A stretch of DNA of 64,000 bases from Pedobacter duraquae (GTDB lineage Bacteria > Bacteroidota > Bacteroidia > Sphingobacteriales > Sphingobacteriaceae), in NCBI RefSeq assembly GCF_004362245.1, contig NZ_SNWM01000002.1, positions 1,195,642 to 1,259,641 on the forward strand, given 5' to 3'. The translations under genes and the position numbers were made by a program. This document shows, piece after piece, positions 36,104 through 45,144 of the stretch. The notes beneath the pieces are model-generated. The model was not told the origin of the DNA. It saw only the letters and a program-made list of their open reading frames with translations, and did not search any database. The first letter of the stretch is position 1. Each line of letters begins with the position of its first letter.

Positions 36104-39100
36104 TTATTCAGATTTTGCAGAACCAAAAAGCCTAATAGTATAGCTAAACGAAGTATCGCGGGCGGCTACCTTGAATTTTTCCAGCGGTTGCGGACCACAA
36201 CTATTAGAGCCTACACCGAGCGTTTTAGTAGACACACTCAGCACCGTAGCCGAACTTTCCGGAAGATCAATTTTATATTCCACAGGATACATTTGCTCAT
36301 CGGTATGGGGCAATGCAGCTACCTGCATTAGCTTTTCGTCAGACTGGATCGATAATGAAGGTATACCCGCTCCACTCAGTTCGGCCCAACGGACATCTTC
36401 GTGATTGCCTCGCTCCATGGGCTTTTCGTACGCATATTGTTTGTTAACGTCCAAGGTGTATATACCTACTTCAGCGGCACTTTTTCTATCCGCATAGTTT
36501 TCGAAAGGTCCGCGTCCAAAGAATTTCATCTGATCCAGTTTCTTATCAAGTAACATCCGAATGCCAATTTTGGCGAGGTTAATAGGAAGTCCAATAAATT
36601 TAACTTGGTTATCTACCCTTATCGAACCGTCTCCGGTAATGGAATAGGTTGCGGTATGGTAAACTGCAAAACCTTCTTTTCCTTCAGCTTTAGTTGTCGA
36701 TGTAATAGTCACCGTAGCGTTGTCAACAACTTTAGCACTAAATGACAGGGGTTTGTACTGGAGTGTGGTTACGCCAAATTTTTCCCATTGCCGGTATGCC
36801 CAATCGTCATCGGTGCGATGAGGGGCACGCCACAGATGCAATTTCGGAGCTCCATCTAAAGTAATCAGGTTGGTTTGGTTTTTTGATAACTGACCGATAA
36901 ACCCTGTTTTTTTGTCGAACGTTAATGAAAAGTTTTTACCCGACACAGTAACTACCTGGTCTGTTTCTGAGAGTTTTACTCCTTGTGTTGCTTTTGACAC
37001 AGCACCAGACGGCGTATTTATTGGCAACTTAAATTGAGTAGTAGCCACTTCATAACCCTTCGCTGCCCATAACGTATTTTCCTTCTGCCGGTAAGAAATA
37101 CGAAGGTAATATTCGGCATCAGCTCTCGGATGTGCGATCTTAAATGGAATATATGCCCTACCCGTTGAGCGCGCACCAATTGGACGGGCTATATTAACTT
37201 CTCCGGCTGCTATTTCTATTCCATTTTCAGTGAGTGTCCATGATGCCGCAAATCCATTCAATGAGATAAACTGAAACTTATTTCTAATAGAAATTTCTCC
37301 CGAAATCGGATCAGTCAATTCGGTGTCAATCCACTGAAATGCTCTTTTCATTTCAGGAAAATGTGGCTTGACATTGTTACCAGAAGTTGCCCGGTCGTAA
37401 GACACTACCCCTTTATGGATAAAATAGTGATCGTTTGGTGCTTCACCGAAGCCACCACCATACGCCAATATAGGATGATTTGGATCTCTTTTGTTCCACA
37501 AACCCTGATCCTGATATTCCCATATTGCACCGCCCAATATTTCTGGATTGTTATCAAAAACTTCAGCATACTCATCAAGCGACCCCATAGAATTGAACAT
37601 GGCGTGTACAAATTCACAGATGTAGAAAGGCTTGGTCAGGCTTTTATCCTGGGCAGTACGCGCGTAATCTTGTGCAGTTCCATACATCCTTCCATCTAAA
37701 TCAGCCGGATTGTTTTTGCCAACACCAAACCTTTCGTAGTGAATGGGTCTCGAGGGATCTAAACCCTTTACTGCATTCATTGCCGCAACGAAATTTGGTG
37801 TTGGGCCCCAGCCACACTCGTTGCCTAAAGACCATATAATAACCGATGGGCTATTCTTAAAATTCTCTATATTGGCAATGTTGCGATCAATAATTGCAGA
37901 TTTGATGGTGGGTTCGTTATCGAATCGACTATCATAGCCATGGCATTCAACATTAGCCTCGGCTACCAGCCAAATCCCCCATTCATCGCAGAGCTCGTAC
38001 CATCTGGGGTCATCAGAATAATGTGAAGTACGGATATGATTACAGTTTCCCTGCTTAATTACCTTCAGATCTTCTATCATCTGGGCCTCAGTAATTGCGT
38101 GCCCAACATCCGACCAGTGTTCATGTCGGTTCACACCCTTCAGCTTAATAGGAACGCCATTGACCGTAAAAATGCGTCCTTTAATTTCTATTTTCCGGAA
38201 GCCGATTTTTGATGACAAGAACTCACCTTGAGAACTGCTAATAACCATGGTATATAAATTTGGAGTTTCGGCTGTCCATTTCAGTGGATTTTTAACGCTT
38301 AAATTCACCTGAACCACTTCTTCCTGATTGGCTTTTAGTGCCTTACTATTCACATTGCCTGCTGCAATTTCGTTACCCTCCTTATCATACAATGTAGCCA
38401 CTAGCGTTTGCGATTTAGCGGCTTTATCGCTGTAATTTTTGATTTTCGCAGTTACATCTATTGTTGCATCCCTGTAATTCTGATCCAGATCAGGCTTTAT
38501 AAAAAAGTCCCGGATGTGTATTTGTGGTGCGCTCCATAGTGTTACATTGCGAAAAATCCCGTGCAACCTGAACATATCCTGATCTTCGAGCCAGGTTCCC
38601 GAGCTGTACTGATATACTTCAACAGCAATCATGTTCTGCCCAGGGTTGAGGTATTTGGTGAGATCAAATTCGGCTGTATTCCTGCTATTTACACTAAAGC
38701 CAACTTTTTGTCCATTTATCCATATGAAGAAAGCACAATCAACACCATCGAACGTAATGAAATTACGTCTGCCAATCCAACTGGCAGGAACTTCAAACGT
38801 TCTTCGGTAGCTTCCTACCGGATTGCGTTCTTTATATGAAGTATACCATTTTTCAGGCTCGCTCATTACGTGTGGAAAGTCCTTTTTAATCGTATACCCA
38901 AGATTACGATAAAATGGGGTCCCATATCCGTGCACCTCCCAATTTGATGGTACCGGTATTTCTTTCCAGTCCGCAACGTTGAATTCAGGCTTGTAGAAAT
39001 CAACAGGTCGCTCTTCAGGCCTTGGCACCCAATTAAATTTCCAATTTCCATTTAACGATTTGCTTAATGATGATGCATGCCGTTTAGCAACTAATGCCTC

Positions 39101-39283
39101 CTGCATATTTGCGTAGGGCATGAGCGTTGCGTGGTACGGCTCTTTGTTAATACCAAGAAGTTCTGGATTCTCTATTTCTGGCGGAATCGGTGCGCTCACT
39201 GTGTTTTGAGCAGTACTTTGCTTAGGTAAATGGAACAAAAACACCAGAAGTAATGCTAACAAATATTGTTGGAGCTTCATCAT
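36104..39283 (-). CDS. Secreted glycoside hydrolase family 2 beta-galactosidase
   Basis: 1059 aa. Signal peptide (LLALLLVFLFHLPKQSTAQ) cleaved near 26; then the sugar-binding, Ig-like, TIM-barrel and C-terminal Bgal_small_N domains of large LacZ-type enzymes. The acid/base is Glu489 (SLGNECGWG) and the nucleophile Glu557 in ICEFVHAMFNSMGS, a variant of the usual CEYAHAMGNS. It releases beta-linked galactose, probably in the periplasm. It lies 103 bp downstream of the GH31 gene on the same strand. Another GH2 specificity cannot be excluded. Confidence 0.92.
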   Translation of the reverse strand: MMKLQQYLLALLLVFLFHLPKQSTAQNTVSAPIPPEIENPELLGINKEPYHATLMPYANMQEALVAKRHASSLSKSLNGNWKFNWVPRPEERPVDFYKPEFNVADWKEIPVPSNWEVHGYGTPFYRNLGYTIKKDFPHVMSEPEKWYTSYKERNPVGSYRRTFEVPASWIGRRNFITFDGVDCAFFIWINGQKVGFSVNSRNTAEFDLTKYLNPGQNMIAVEVYQYSSGTWLEDQDMFRLHGIFRNVTLWSAPQIHIRDFFIKPDLDQNYRDATIDVTAKIKNYSDKAAKSQTLVATLYDKEGNEIAAGNVNSKALKANQEEVVQVNLSVKNPLKWTAETPNLYTMVISSSQGEFLSSKIGFRKIEIKGRIFTVNGVPIKLKGVNRHEHWSDVGHAITEAQMIEDLKVIKQGNCNHIRTSHYSDDPRWYELCDEWGIWLVAEANVECHGYDSRFDNEPTIKSAIIDRNIANIENFKNSPSVIIWSLGNECGWGPTPNFVAAMNAVKGLDPSRPIHYERFGVGKNNPADLDGRMYGTAQDYARTAQDKSLTKPFYICEFVHAMFNSMGSLDEYAEVFDNNPEILGGAIWEYQDQGLWNKRDPNHPILAYGGGFGEAPNDHYFIHKGVVSYDRATSGNNVKPHFPEMKRAFQWIDTELTDPISGEISIRNKFQFISLNGFAASWTLTENGIEIAAGEVNIARPIGARSTGRAYIPFKIAHPRADAEYYLRISYRQKENTLWAAKGYEVATTQFKLPINTPSGAVSKATQGVKLSETDQVVTVSGKNFSLTFDKKTGFIGQLSKNQTNLITLDGAPKLHLWRAPHRTDDDWAYRQWEKFGVTTLQYKPLSFSAKVVDNATVTITSTTKAEGKEGFAVYHTATYSITGDGSIRVDNQVKFIGLPINLAKIGIRMLLDKKLDQMKFFGRGPFENYADRKSAAEVGIYTLDVNKQYAYEKPMERGNHEDVRWAELSGAGIPSLSIQSDEKLMQVAALPHTDEQMYPVEYKIDLPESSATVLSVSTKTLGVGSNSCGPQPLEKFKVAARDTSFSYTIRLFGSAKSE

Positions 39284-39386
39284 ATTATTGATATTTGGCT
39301 TTTCTATTATTGCTTGAAATTGCTGCGGTTTCAGCTATTAATCTAATTATTCTAGTACACTTATTAAAAAAAGTTTAGATCAGGAA

Positions 39387-41846
39387 TTACAGTTTTAAAG
39401 ATATTTTATGCCCTGTATATGATATTGTTCTATAAGCTCCTTGTACAGTTCCACCAGCCGTCATCAATTTGATCTTGAAAGTACGACTAGTCAACATGTT
39501 TGGAAAACTACCGTTGCGGTCACTTATGGTCAGGGTCTTGCTGCTATCATTCCAATTTAGCGTAATCGTCGCAAAAATACCTTTTTCATAATTGTAGTTG
39601 TCATTTTCGTCTTCATACAACATGAACGTTCCATTAGCACCTTCATAAACCCTGAGTTCTAAATTATCCCATTTTTGTTCAGTAGCATATTGAACGTTGG
39701 GGCCAATAGGAATAATGCTTCCGGCTTTGACAAATAAAGGGATAGTGTTTAAGCTAGTAGCTGTAGTTAGCTCCTGTCCGCCAGCGTATCTTTTGTTAGT
39801 CCAGAAGTCGTACCACATAGTTCCGGCGGGCAAATAAACCTTCTTTGATTTAATTTGCTCAAAATTTACGGCTGCAATGGTATTCCCTTTAGTAACATTA
39901 CGATTCCAACCAGTTTCTTCATTTACGTTTACTACGGTTTCGGGTGTGTATTGTGCATTAATTACTGGTGCTACTAAAAGTGACTGGCCAAAGAGGTACT
40001 CATTATTGATATCCAGCACTTTTTTGTCGTTACTGAAATCCATCATTAACGCACGCATAAAAGTTGATTGATCATTAGTAACTTTTCTAGCCGTCGAATA
40101 AATATAAGGCAATAAGCTGTAACGGAGTTTAATTGCATTCTCGATCGCGTCGTATGCAGGCTCACCTTTTTTTCCAAACTGGTAAATTTCCCTGGGCACA
40201 TCTGCACCATGCGAACGCATCATTGGTGTAAAGACAGCAAATTGTAACCAACGTACATAAAGTTCCTGGAAGAGTGGATTTTTAGCACCAGAGCCGTCAT
40301 TCCAACTTTTGTTGTACGAACCTGCGAAAAAACCGCCAATATCGCTGTTCCAATAGGGAATTCCGCAAAGTGCAAAGTTCAGTCCGGCAGGGATCTGATT
40401 TCTCAGCGACTCCCATGAAGACGTAACATCACCAGACCATGTATTTGCACCATATCGTTGTTGTCCGGCAAAGGCCGAACGGGTTAAAATGAACACCCGT
40501 TTGTCTGAACTCACTGCCCTTTGATGATCATATACCCCACCTACAGTCATCAATGGATAAGCGTTGCGTACTTTCCGAAAAGAACCCAAATAAGTTTTAG
40601 TATCCATGTCTGATGGCTTGTAGCTCAAGTGATCAGGTTCAGTAGAATCCATCCACCACCCGTCAATATTCCTGGAAAAAAGTCCTTTATTTAAAAAGTC
40701 CCAGTAAATAGCTCTTGCTTTGGGATTATACGCATCGTATACCCGCACGCCTGAAGGATAATCCATATTTGGTGGCCATGTTTCTAAGCCCGATTCAGGC
40801 CACGTCCCAATGTTAAAAAGTGCACCTAAACTGTCGAGTTTCCGGTATTGTTTGGTTGCAGGACCAAAGGATGACCACACAGAGATCAGTAGGTGGGCAT
40901 TTAGCTGATGAACATCATCTATCATTTTTTGCGGATTGGAAAATTCCGGATTAAGAAAATCCATTGCATTCCAAAGGTAGTTATTCCCCCAATATTGCCA
41001 GTCCTGGATAATTCCATCTAGTGGAACACCAAGTTCCCGGTATTTTTTAACTACACTTACCAATTCGGCCTGACTCTTGTATCTTTCTTTACTTTGATGG
41101 AAACCATAAGTCCATAAGGGAAACATTGGCACTTGCCCTGTTAGTTTTCGCATGCCCGACACAACCCCGTCTGCATTAGTTCCATAGATAAAATAATAAT
41201 CGATCCCATCGCCCACCTCAGAAGAAAAAGAAGTTTCTTCAGCCGTATCGTTAAATGTAGTTGGAGAATAATTGTCCCAAAACAACCCATACCCTTTTAC
41301 CGATTGAAAAAAAGCAATAAAATCCCAGGTATTATTTTGAACCATTTTGATTTTCTGGTTGCGTTGAGATAGTTTGCCATTCTGAAGAATACCCAGTCCG
41401 TAAATAGGTTCCTCTTTTTCCAAAACAAATGATTGAGCGACGGTGTAACTTTTTGTTCCTGAATCATTAAAATCTGTAAAAGATGCTCCCGCCATCTTTT
41501 CTTTTAGCAGAGATTTACCATCAGATTTATTGAAATTAATTTGACCGTCTCGAACATTTAGCACAACTTTCAAATCCTTACTGTACAGCATAAGGACATC
41601 GCCTTTTTGTACGATTTTTAAGGCTACAGTTTCTGGACTCTTTGTTACAGAGAGACTTCTTTTCGTAAATATTTTGCTCGCCGGATATTTTAGGATTCTT
41701 ACAATCCCGGGACTATAAAACTGAATCTCTGTGGTCGTTTCGTTTATGTTGACTTTCGCACCTAAAGCTGTTTTCTCAAAGCGTTGAGACTTTGCAGAAA
41801 AACAAATACCCGATAAGGCGAAAAGAAGTAGAGAAATGCGATTCAT
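39387..41846 (-). CDS. Secreted glycoside hydrolase family 31 (alpha-xylosidase/alpha-glucosidase type)
   Basis: 819 aa. Signal peptide LLFALSGICFSAKSQ cleaved near 21; an N-terminal beta-sandwich (about 25-220), a (beta/alpha)8 barrel with nucleophile Asp400 (DGWWMDSTEPD) and acid/base Asp473 (WSGDVTSSW), then two C-terminal beta domains and a DUF5110-like end. The WWMDSTEPD form is common in Bacteroidota alpha-xylosidases, so xyloside is a likely but unproven substrate. It heads a probable operon with the GH2 gene. Confidence 0.92.
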   Translation of the reverse strand: MNRISLLLFALSGICFSAKSQRFEKTALGAKVNINETTTEIQFYSPGIVRILKYPASKIFTKRSLSVTKSPETVALKIVQKGDVLMLYSKDLKVVLNVRDGQINFNKSDGKSLLKEKMAGASFTDFNDSGTKSYTVAQSFVLEKEEPIYGLGILQNGKLSQRNQKIKMVQNNTWDFIAFFQSVKGYGLFWDNYSPTTFNDTAEETSFSSEVGDGIDYYFIYGTNADGVVSGMRKLTGQVPMFPLWTYGFHQSKERYKSQAELVSVVKKYRELGVPLDGIIQDWQYWGNNYLWNAMDFLNPEFSNPQKMIDDVHQLNAHLLISVWSSFGPATKQYRKLDSLGALFNIGTWPESGLETWPPNMDYPSGVRVYDAYNPKARAIYWDFLNKGLFSRNIDGWWMDSTEPDHLSYKPSDMDTKTYLGSFRKVRNAYPLMTVGGVYDHQRAVSSDKRVFILTRSAFAGQQRYGANTWSGDVTSSWESLRNQIPAGLNFALCGIPYWNSDIGGFFAGSYNKSWNDGSGAKNPLFQELYVRWLQFAVFTPMMRSHGADVPREIYQFGKKGEPAYDAIENAIKLRYSLLPYIYSTARKVTNDQSTFMRALMMDFSNDKKVLDINNEYLFGQSLLVAPVINAQYTPETVVNVNEETGWNRNVTKGNTIAAVNFEQIKSKKVYLPAGTMWYDFWTNKRYAGGQELTTATSLNTIPLFVKAGSIIPIGPNVQYATEQKWDNLELRVYEGANGTFMLYEDENDNYNYEKGIFATITLNWNDSSKTLTISDRNGSFPNMLTSRTFKIKLMTAGGTVQGAYRTISYTGHKISLKL

Positions 41847-42519
41847 GTGAATGGTTTGATATAAGAATTCTACTGGGTTTTACTCTTTAATTACTTTGTT
41901 AATTTACAGACCTGATCGTCAGATAAACGTTAAGCTCAATTTATACAGCGCTAAATTTGTCGATCCATTTTCAAAGCTATCTAGAAAAAAGTAAGTGAAT
42001 AAATCGTTTTGTGCAAATCTATGTGATGAATGTTTTCGGAAGCTATTTCATCAGCTACATTTGACACCACAGATCCAATAATACACCGTAAAATATGATA
42101 CGCCCTTCCCATAGGGTGCATATCATAAAAGGTACCTTTCAATTTTACAAACCGATCCGATAGCAATTTACTCATCGCTATAATCGGTTTGTCAATATAT
42201 CAACTGTTGCAACGCTATCCCGGCTATTTGCCTGGTCTATCGATGCACGCATCAATTTACCTTTTGTAAACATCGTAAGTCAAGAAAATTTATAACAATT
42301 GCGGAGGATATACACCCCCCCACTAAAAAAAGGGAAAATTGGCCTTTAAGCCATTTAAACGTCGAAAATATTTTTTTACAAAAACGAGAAGTGCCTTCAA
42401 AGAGCTTCAAAGGCCGATTAGCAAATTTATTTACACGCGAATGTGTACCCCTTCGTCAAATTATCATTAAACGCGATTTTTAGATATTATTCGTTAATTT
42501 AGCGTCTACCGCTCATCTC
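41847..42519. other. Long intergenic region before the AAA ATPase gene
   Basis: 673 bp. It contains the upstream region of the GH31 gene, one doubtful minus-strand ORF (41981-42175), a short palindrome TTTAC-CTTTT-GTAAA (42256-42270), and runs of C and A near 42311-42330. No transposase, RNA gene or convincing promoter was recognised. Confidence 0.5.
41981..42175 (-). CDS. Possible small protein, unknown
   Basis: 64-aa open frame starting MSKLLSDRFVKLKGTFYDM. Composition is plausible (hydrophobic centre, no long low-complexity run) but no family is recognised, no good promoter box was found, and it stands alone in a long gap. It may be chance. Confidence 0.25.
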   Translation of the reverse strand: MSKLLSDRFVKLKGTFYDMHPMGRAYHILRCIIGSVVSNVADEIASENIHHIDLHKTIYSLTFF

Positions 42520-43287
42520 ATGAAAAATTTCCAAGGGTATCTCGACACCGTCAAACTCACTGTTCCAGACAACGTCCGGAATAACTATCCTTTTAACATC
42601 CCCTGTATCCAGAATATAGATAAAATCAGTTTCCATCCCAAGGTAACCTACCTGATTGGTGAAAACGGCATGGGGAAATCAACCCTTATGGAAGCTATTG
42701 CAGTAAGTCTTGGATTTAACGCGGAAGGCGGTACTAAAAACTTCAATTTTAATACTCAAGCGACACACTCCAATTTAACAGACTACCTAAGAATAAGTAG
42801 AGGCCCCTACAGGATGAAAGATGGTTTCTTCTTAAGAGGCGAAAGTTTCTACAACGTGGCTTCGCAAATAGACAAACTGGACAAAGAGGGCATGGGCCCA
42901 CCTATAAAAGATTCTTACGGCGGCAAATCCCTTCATGAACAATCCCATGGCGAATCTTTCTGGTCCGTTTTTATGCACCGCTTTGGCGGTGATGGTCTCT
43001 ACATGTTGGATGAGCCTGAATCTGCACTCTCCGTTACACGCCAAATGGCGATGCTGGTAAGGATAAACAAGCTCGTTAACAAGAGATCACAGTTTATCAT
43101 CGCCACACATTCACCTATTATTCTGGCTTACCCGAATGCTTTAATTTACCAACTTACACCAGAAGGAATAGCAAAAGTAAATTATAAAGAAACCGACGCC
43201 TACCAATTGTACAAACGTTTCCTGGACGATCCACATAAAATGACATCAATGTTATTGGACGACTCAGAAGATGACGAATTCGAATAA
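42520..43287 (+). CDS. AAA family ATPase (SMC/ABC-like, stand-alone)
   Basis: 255 aa. Walker A GENGMGKST at 47-55, a signature-like LHEQSHGES near 143, Walker B YMLDEPES around Asp164/Glu165 and the H-loop IIATHSPII. It is a single compact ATP-binding cassette of the RecF/SMC-like AAA type with no long coiled coil. The acidic tail (DDSEDDEFE) is unusual for an ABC protein. Such genes are widespread and mostly uncharacterised. No partner nuclease is nearby, so a defence function is not supported by context. Confidence 0.85.
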   Translation: MKNFQGYLDTVKLTVPDNVRNNYPFNIPCIQNIDKISFHPKVTYLIGENGMGKSTLMEAIAVSLGFNAEGGTKNFNFNTQATHSNLTDYLRISRGPYRMKDGFFLRGESFYNVASQIDKLDKEGMGPPIKDSYGGKSLHEQSHGESFWSVFMHRFGGDGLYMLDEPESALSVTRQMAMLVRINKLVNKRSQFIIATHSPIILAYPNALIYQLTPEGIAKVNYKETDAYQLYKRFLDDPHKMTSMLLDDSEDDEFE

Positions 43288-43330
43288 TATCCGCCCAAAC
43301 CACTCCAAATCCCTTACCATAACTTAATAT

Positions 43331-43368
43331 GGAGTTTATAGTGTCCTTGTAGTTTTGTCGGAGTTTAT
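43331..43368 (+). promoter_or_regulatory. Promoter of the ECF sigma gene with a 9-bp direct repeat
   Basis: TAGTTTTG (43350-43357) is a perfect -7 box nine bases before the ATG at 43367. GGAGTTTAT occurs at 43331-43339 and again at 43360-43368, bracketing the box; the second copy contains the AT of the start codon. Confidence 0.5.
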
Positions 43369-43978
43369 GAAACTTCCTTCGGATAGTAGCTTAGTTGAAT
43401 TGGTAAAAAAAGATGACCATGTCGCATATACGACCTTGGTAGATAGATATTGGGAAGACTTATATCGACACATCTGGTTGAAAATTAAAAACACCGATGA
43501 TGCAAAGGATATCGTTCAGGACATTTTTCTCGGACTTTGGAAAAATAGATCCACACTTATGGCTGATGATCGGGGTAGCCTAGCACCTTATTTATTCCGC
43601 GCAGCAAAGTATAATATTATCAATTATTTTTCCAGACCTTCCATAACTATTGCAGACGAAACGGCATTAGACCTGGCTGTAAACGCTATTTCAACAACGC
43701 AGGCTGATGATCAGATTCTGTTGAAAGAACTCCAACAACTGGTAGATTCCGAAGTAGATAAACTTCCGGAACGATTAAAGCTGCCCTACCGGCTTAGCAG
43801 AGATCAGGAACTCAGCATCAAAGAGATCGCACTCAAATTATCTGTCTCTGAACAAACTGTAAAAAACAACATCACTTCCGCACTTAACGCCGTCAGGTTC
43901 AAGATCAGTAAACATAATAACTCAGATACCACGGTTAGTTTCGTGCTTGCACTAGCTTGTGTACTTCATTGCAAATAA
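43367..43978 (+). CDS. RNA polymerase sigma-70 factor, ECF type (FecI-like)
   Basis: 203 aa from the ATG at 43367; the frame also allows a TTG at 43355 but this lies inside the -7 box. Region 2 at about 15-85 (DDAKDIVQDIFLGLWKN) and region 4 at about 125-180 (LPERLKLPYRLSRDQELSIKEIALKLSVSEQTVKNNI). It is followed by fecR and SusC with an STN domain, the classical TonB-dependent trans-envelope signalling order, so it probably drives the susCD genes when substrate is sensed. Confidence 0.92.
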   Translation: MKLPSDSSLVELVKKDDHVAYTTLVDRYWEDLYRHIWLKIKNTDDAKDIVQDIFLGLWKNRSTLMADDRGSLAPYLFRAAKYNIINYFSRPSITIADETALDLAVNAISTTQADDQILLKELQQLVDSEVDKLPERLKLPYRLSRDQELSIKEIALKLSVSEQTVKNNITSALNAVRFKISKHNNSDTTVSFVLALACVLHCK

Positions 43979-44043
43979 ATTGATCTACTGATAACATTAG
44001 CTTAAAGTACCTCCCACCCTTTGGTGTGATCTCTATAGTAACG

Positions 44044-45018
44044 ATGTCACACTACAACAAGCCGAAGGAGCTTAAATCAATCCTTAAAAAATATCTGCAA
44101 CATACGGCCAGTCCGGAAGAATCTGAGGCTGTAGATTCCTGGTATCAAAACCTGGGCGTGAAAAATGATGAGGTACCTGTACTTGATCATCCTGTTTCGA
44201 AATCCGAACTTGAAAATAGTATCAAGGGATATTTAAAAGCACAGCTCCCCCGGGAACGAAAAAAATGGTTTTTACAAGCATATCTGAAATATGCTGCAGC
44301 AATTATCCTGATATCCGGTGTTGGATTGTTTCTTACTAATCGGTCCGACCTGAAAGACTCCTCAAAAAACGAAACAACAATTTTTTCGGGTAGAAGAACA
44401 CAAAAGAAGATCACCCTGGCTGATGGTTCAGAGATCGTATTGAACATGGGCAGTAAGCTTGTCATAGCAAAAGACTTTGGCGAACATGACCGAAACGTTT
44501 CGCTTTCTGGAGAAGCTTTTTTCGACATTGCCAAAGACAAAACCAAGCCCTTCATCATTCACACCGCAAATATAAGCACCCGGGTAGTTGGTACATCATT
44601 CAATATCAATGCCTATCCAGACCTGGAAAAAATCAAGGTCGCGGTGTTTACGGGAAAAGTACGGGTGGCAGAGCAGCAGGGCGTGCATAAAAAGATTATT
44701 GCGCTCGGAATGACCCAAGGAGAAACACTTAGCTATTACAAATCTACGGGTAAAAGCGAGCTCAGAACGGAAGATACTGGCCCTATTACCTCCTGGCGCG
44801 ATAACAAATTATATATCGACAATGCAAACATAAATGATATCGCAAAACAACTGGAGCGGTATTACGACATCAAGGTGATTATTAAAAGTAAAACAAATGC
44901 CGATGACCGGTACAACATCCGATTTAAAAACGAATCTATGCGGAATGTTCTCGAAATCTTATCAATGCTTACCAAACGACAATTTATATATCAAACTAAT
45001 CAGATCATAATTAAATAA
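44044..45018 (+). CDS. FecR family anti-sigma factor
   Basis: 324 aa from the ATG at 44044 (a GTG at 44026 is possible). The cytoplasmic N-terminus (about 1-80) with a DUF4880-like helical segment binds the sigma factor; one membrane helix lies at about 84-100 (YAAAIILISGVGLFL); the periplasmic FecR domain follows (ITLADGSEIVLNMGSKL, VSLSGEAFFDIAKDK, VVGTSFNINAY) and a C-terminal DUF4974-like domain contacts the STN domain of SusC. Standard length and order for this signalling system. Confidence 0.93.
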   Translation: MSHYNKPKELKSILKKYLQHTASPEESEAVDSWYQNLGVKNDEVPVLDHPVSKSELENSIKGYLKAQLPRERKKWFLQAYLKYAAAIILISGVGLFLTNRSDLKDSSKNETTIFSGRRTQKKITLADGSEIVLNMGSKLVIAKDFGEHDRNVSLSGEAFFDIAKDKTKPFIIHTANISTRVVGTSFNINAYPDLEKIKVAVFTGKVRVAEQQGVHKKIIALGMTQGETLSYYKSTGKSELRTEDTGPITSWRDNKLYIDNANINDIAKQLERYYDIKVIIKSKTNADDRYNIRFKNESMRNVLEILSMLTKRQFIYQTNQIIIK

Positions 45019-45045
45019 AAACCATGTAACAATCAGACATAGAAA

Positions 45046-45096
45046 AGCCGGAACTGCGCTAACATTTCCGGCTCTGCATGCGCATTGTAGCAATGC
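45046..45096 (+). other. Two hairpins between fecR and susC
   Basis: AGCCGGAA (45046-45053) pairs with TTCCGGCT (45066-45073), and GCATTG (45082-45087) pairs with CAATGC (45091-45096). Neither has a T tract. They separate the regulatory genes from the transport genes and could tune expression between them, for example by RNA processing. Confidence 0.45.
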
Positions 45097-45144
45097 CCAT
45101 CGTTCCCAATGAATCGTGTAAAAACATTAAAAACTTATTCAAAT

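Noticed and set aside
42520..43287. Stand-alone AAA ATPase as an anti-phage (OLD/Gabija-like) system
   Set aside because: No TOPRIM, nuclease or helicase partner is adjacent, and the protein is a short single cassette common in Bacteroidota.
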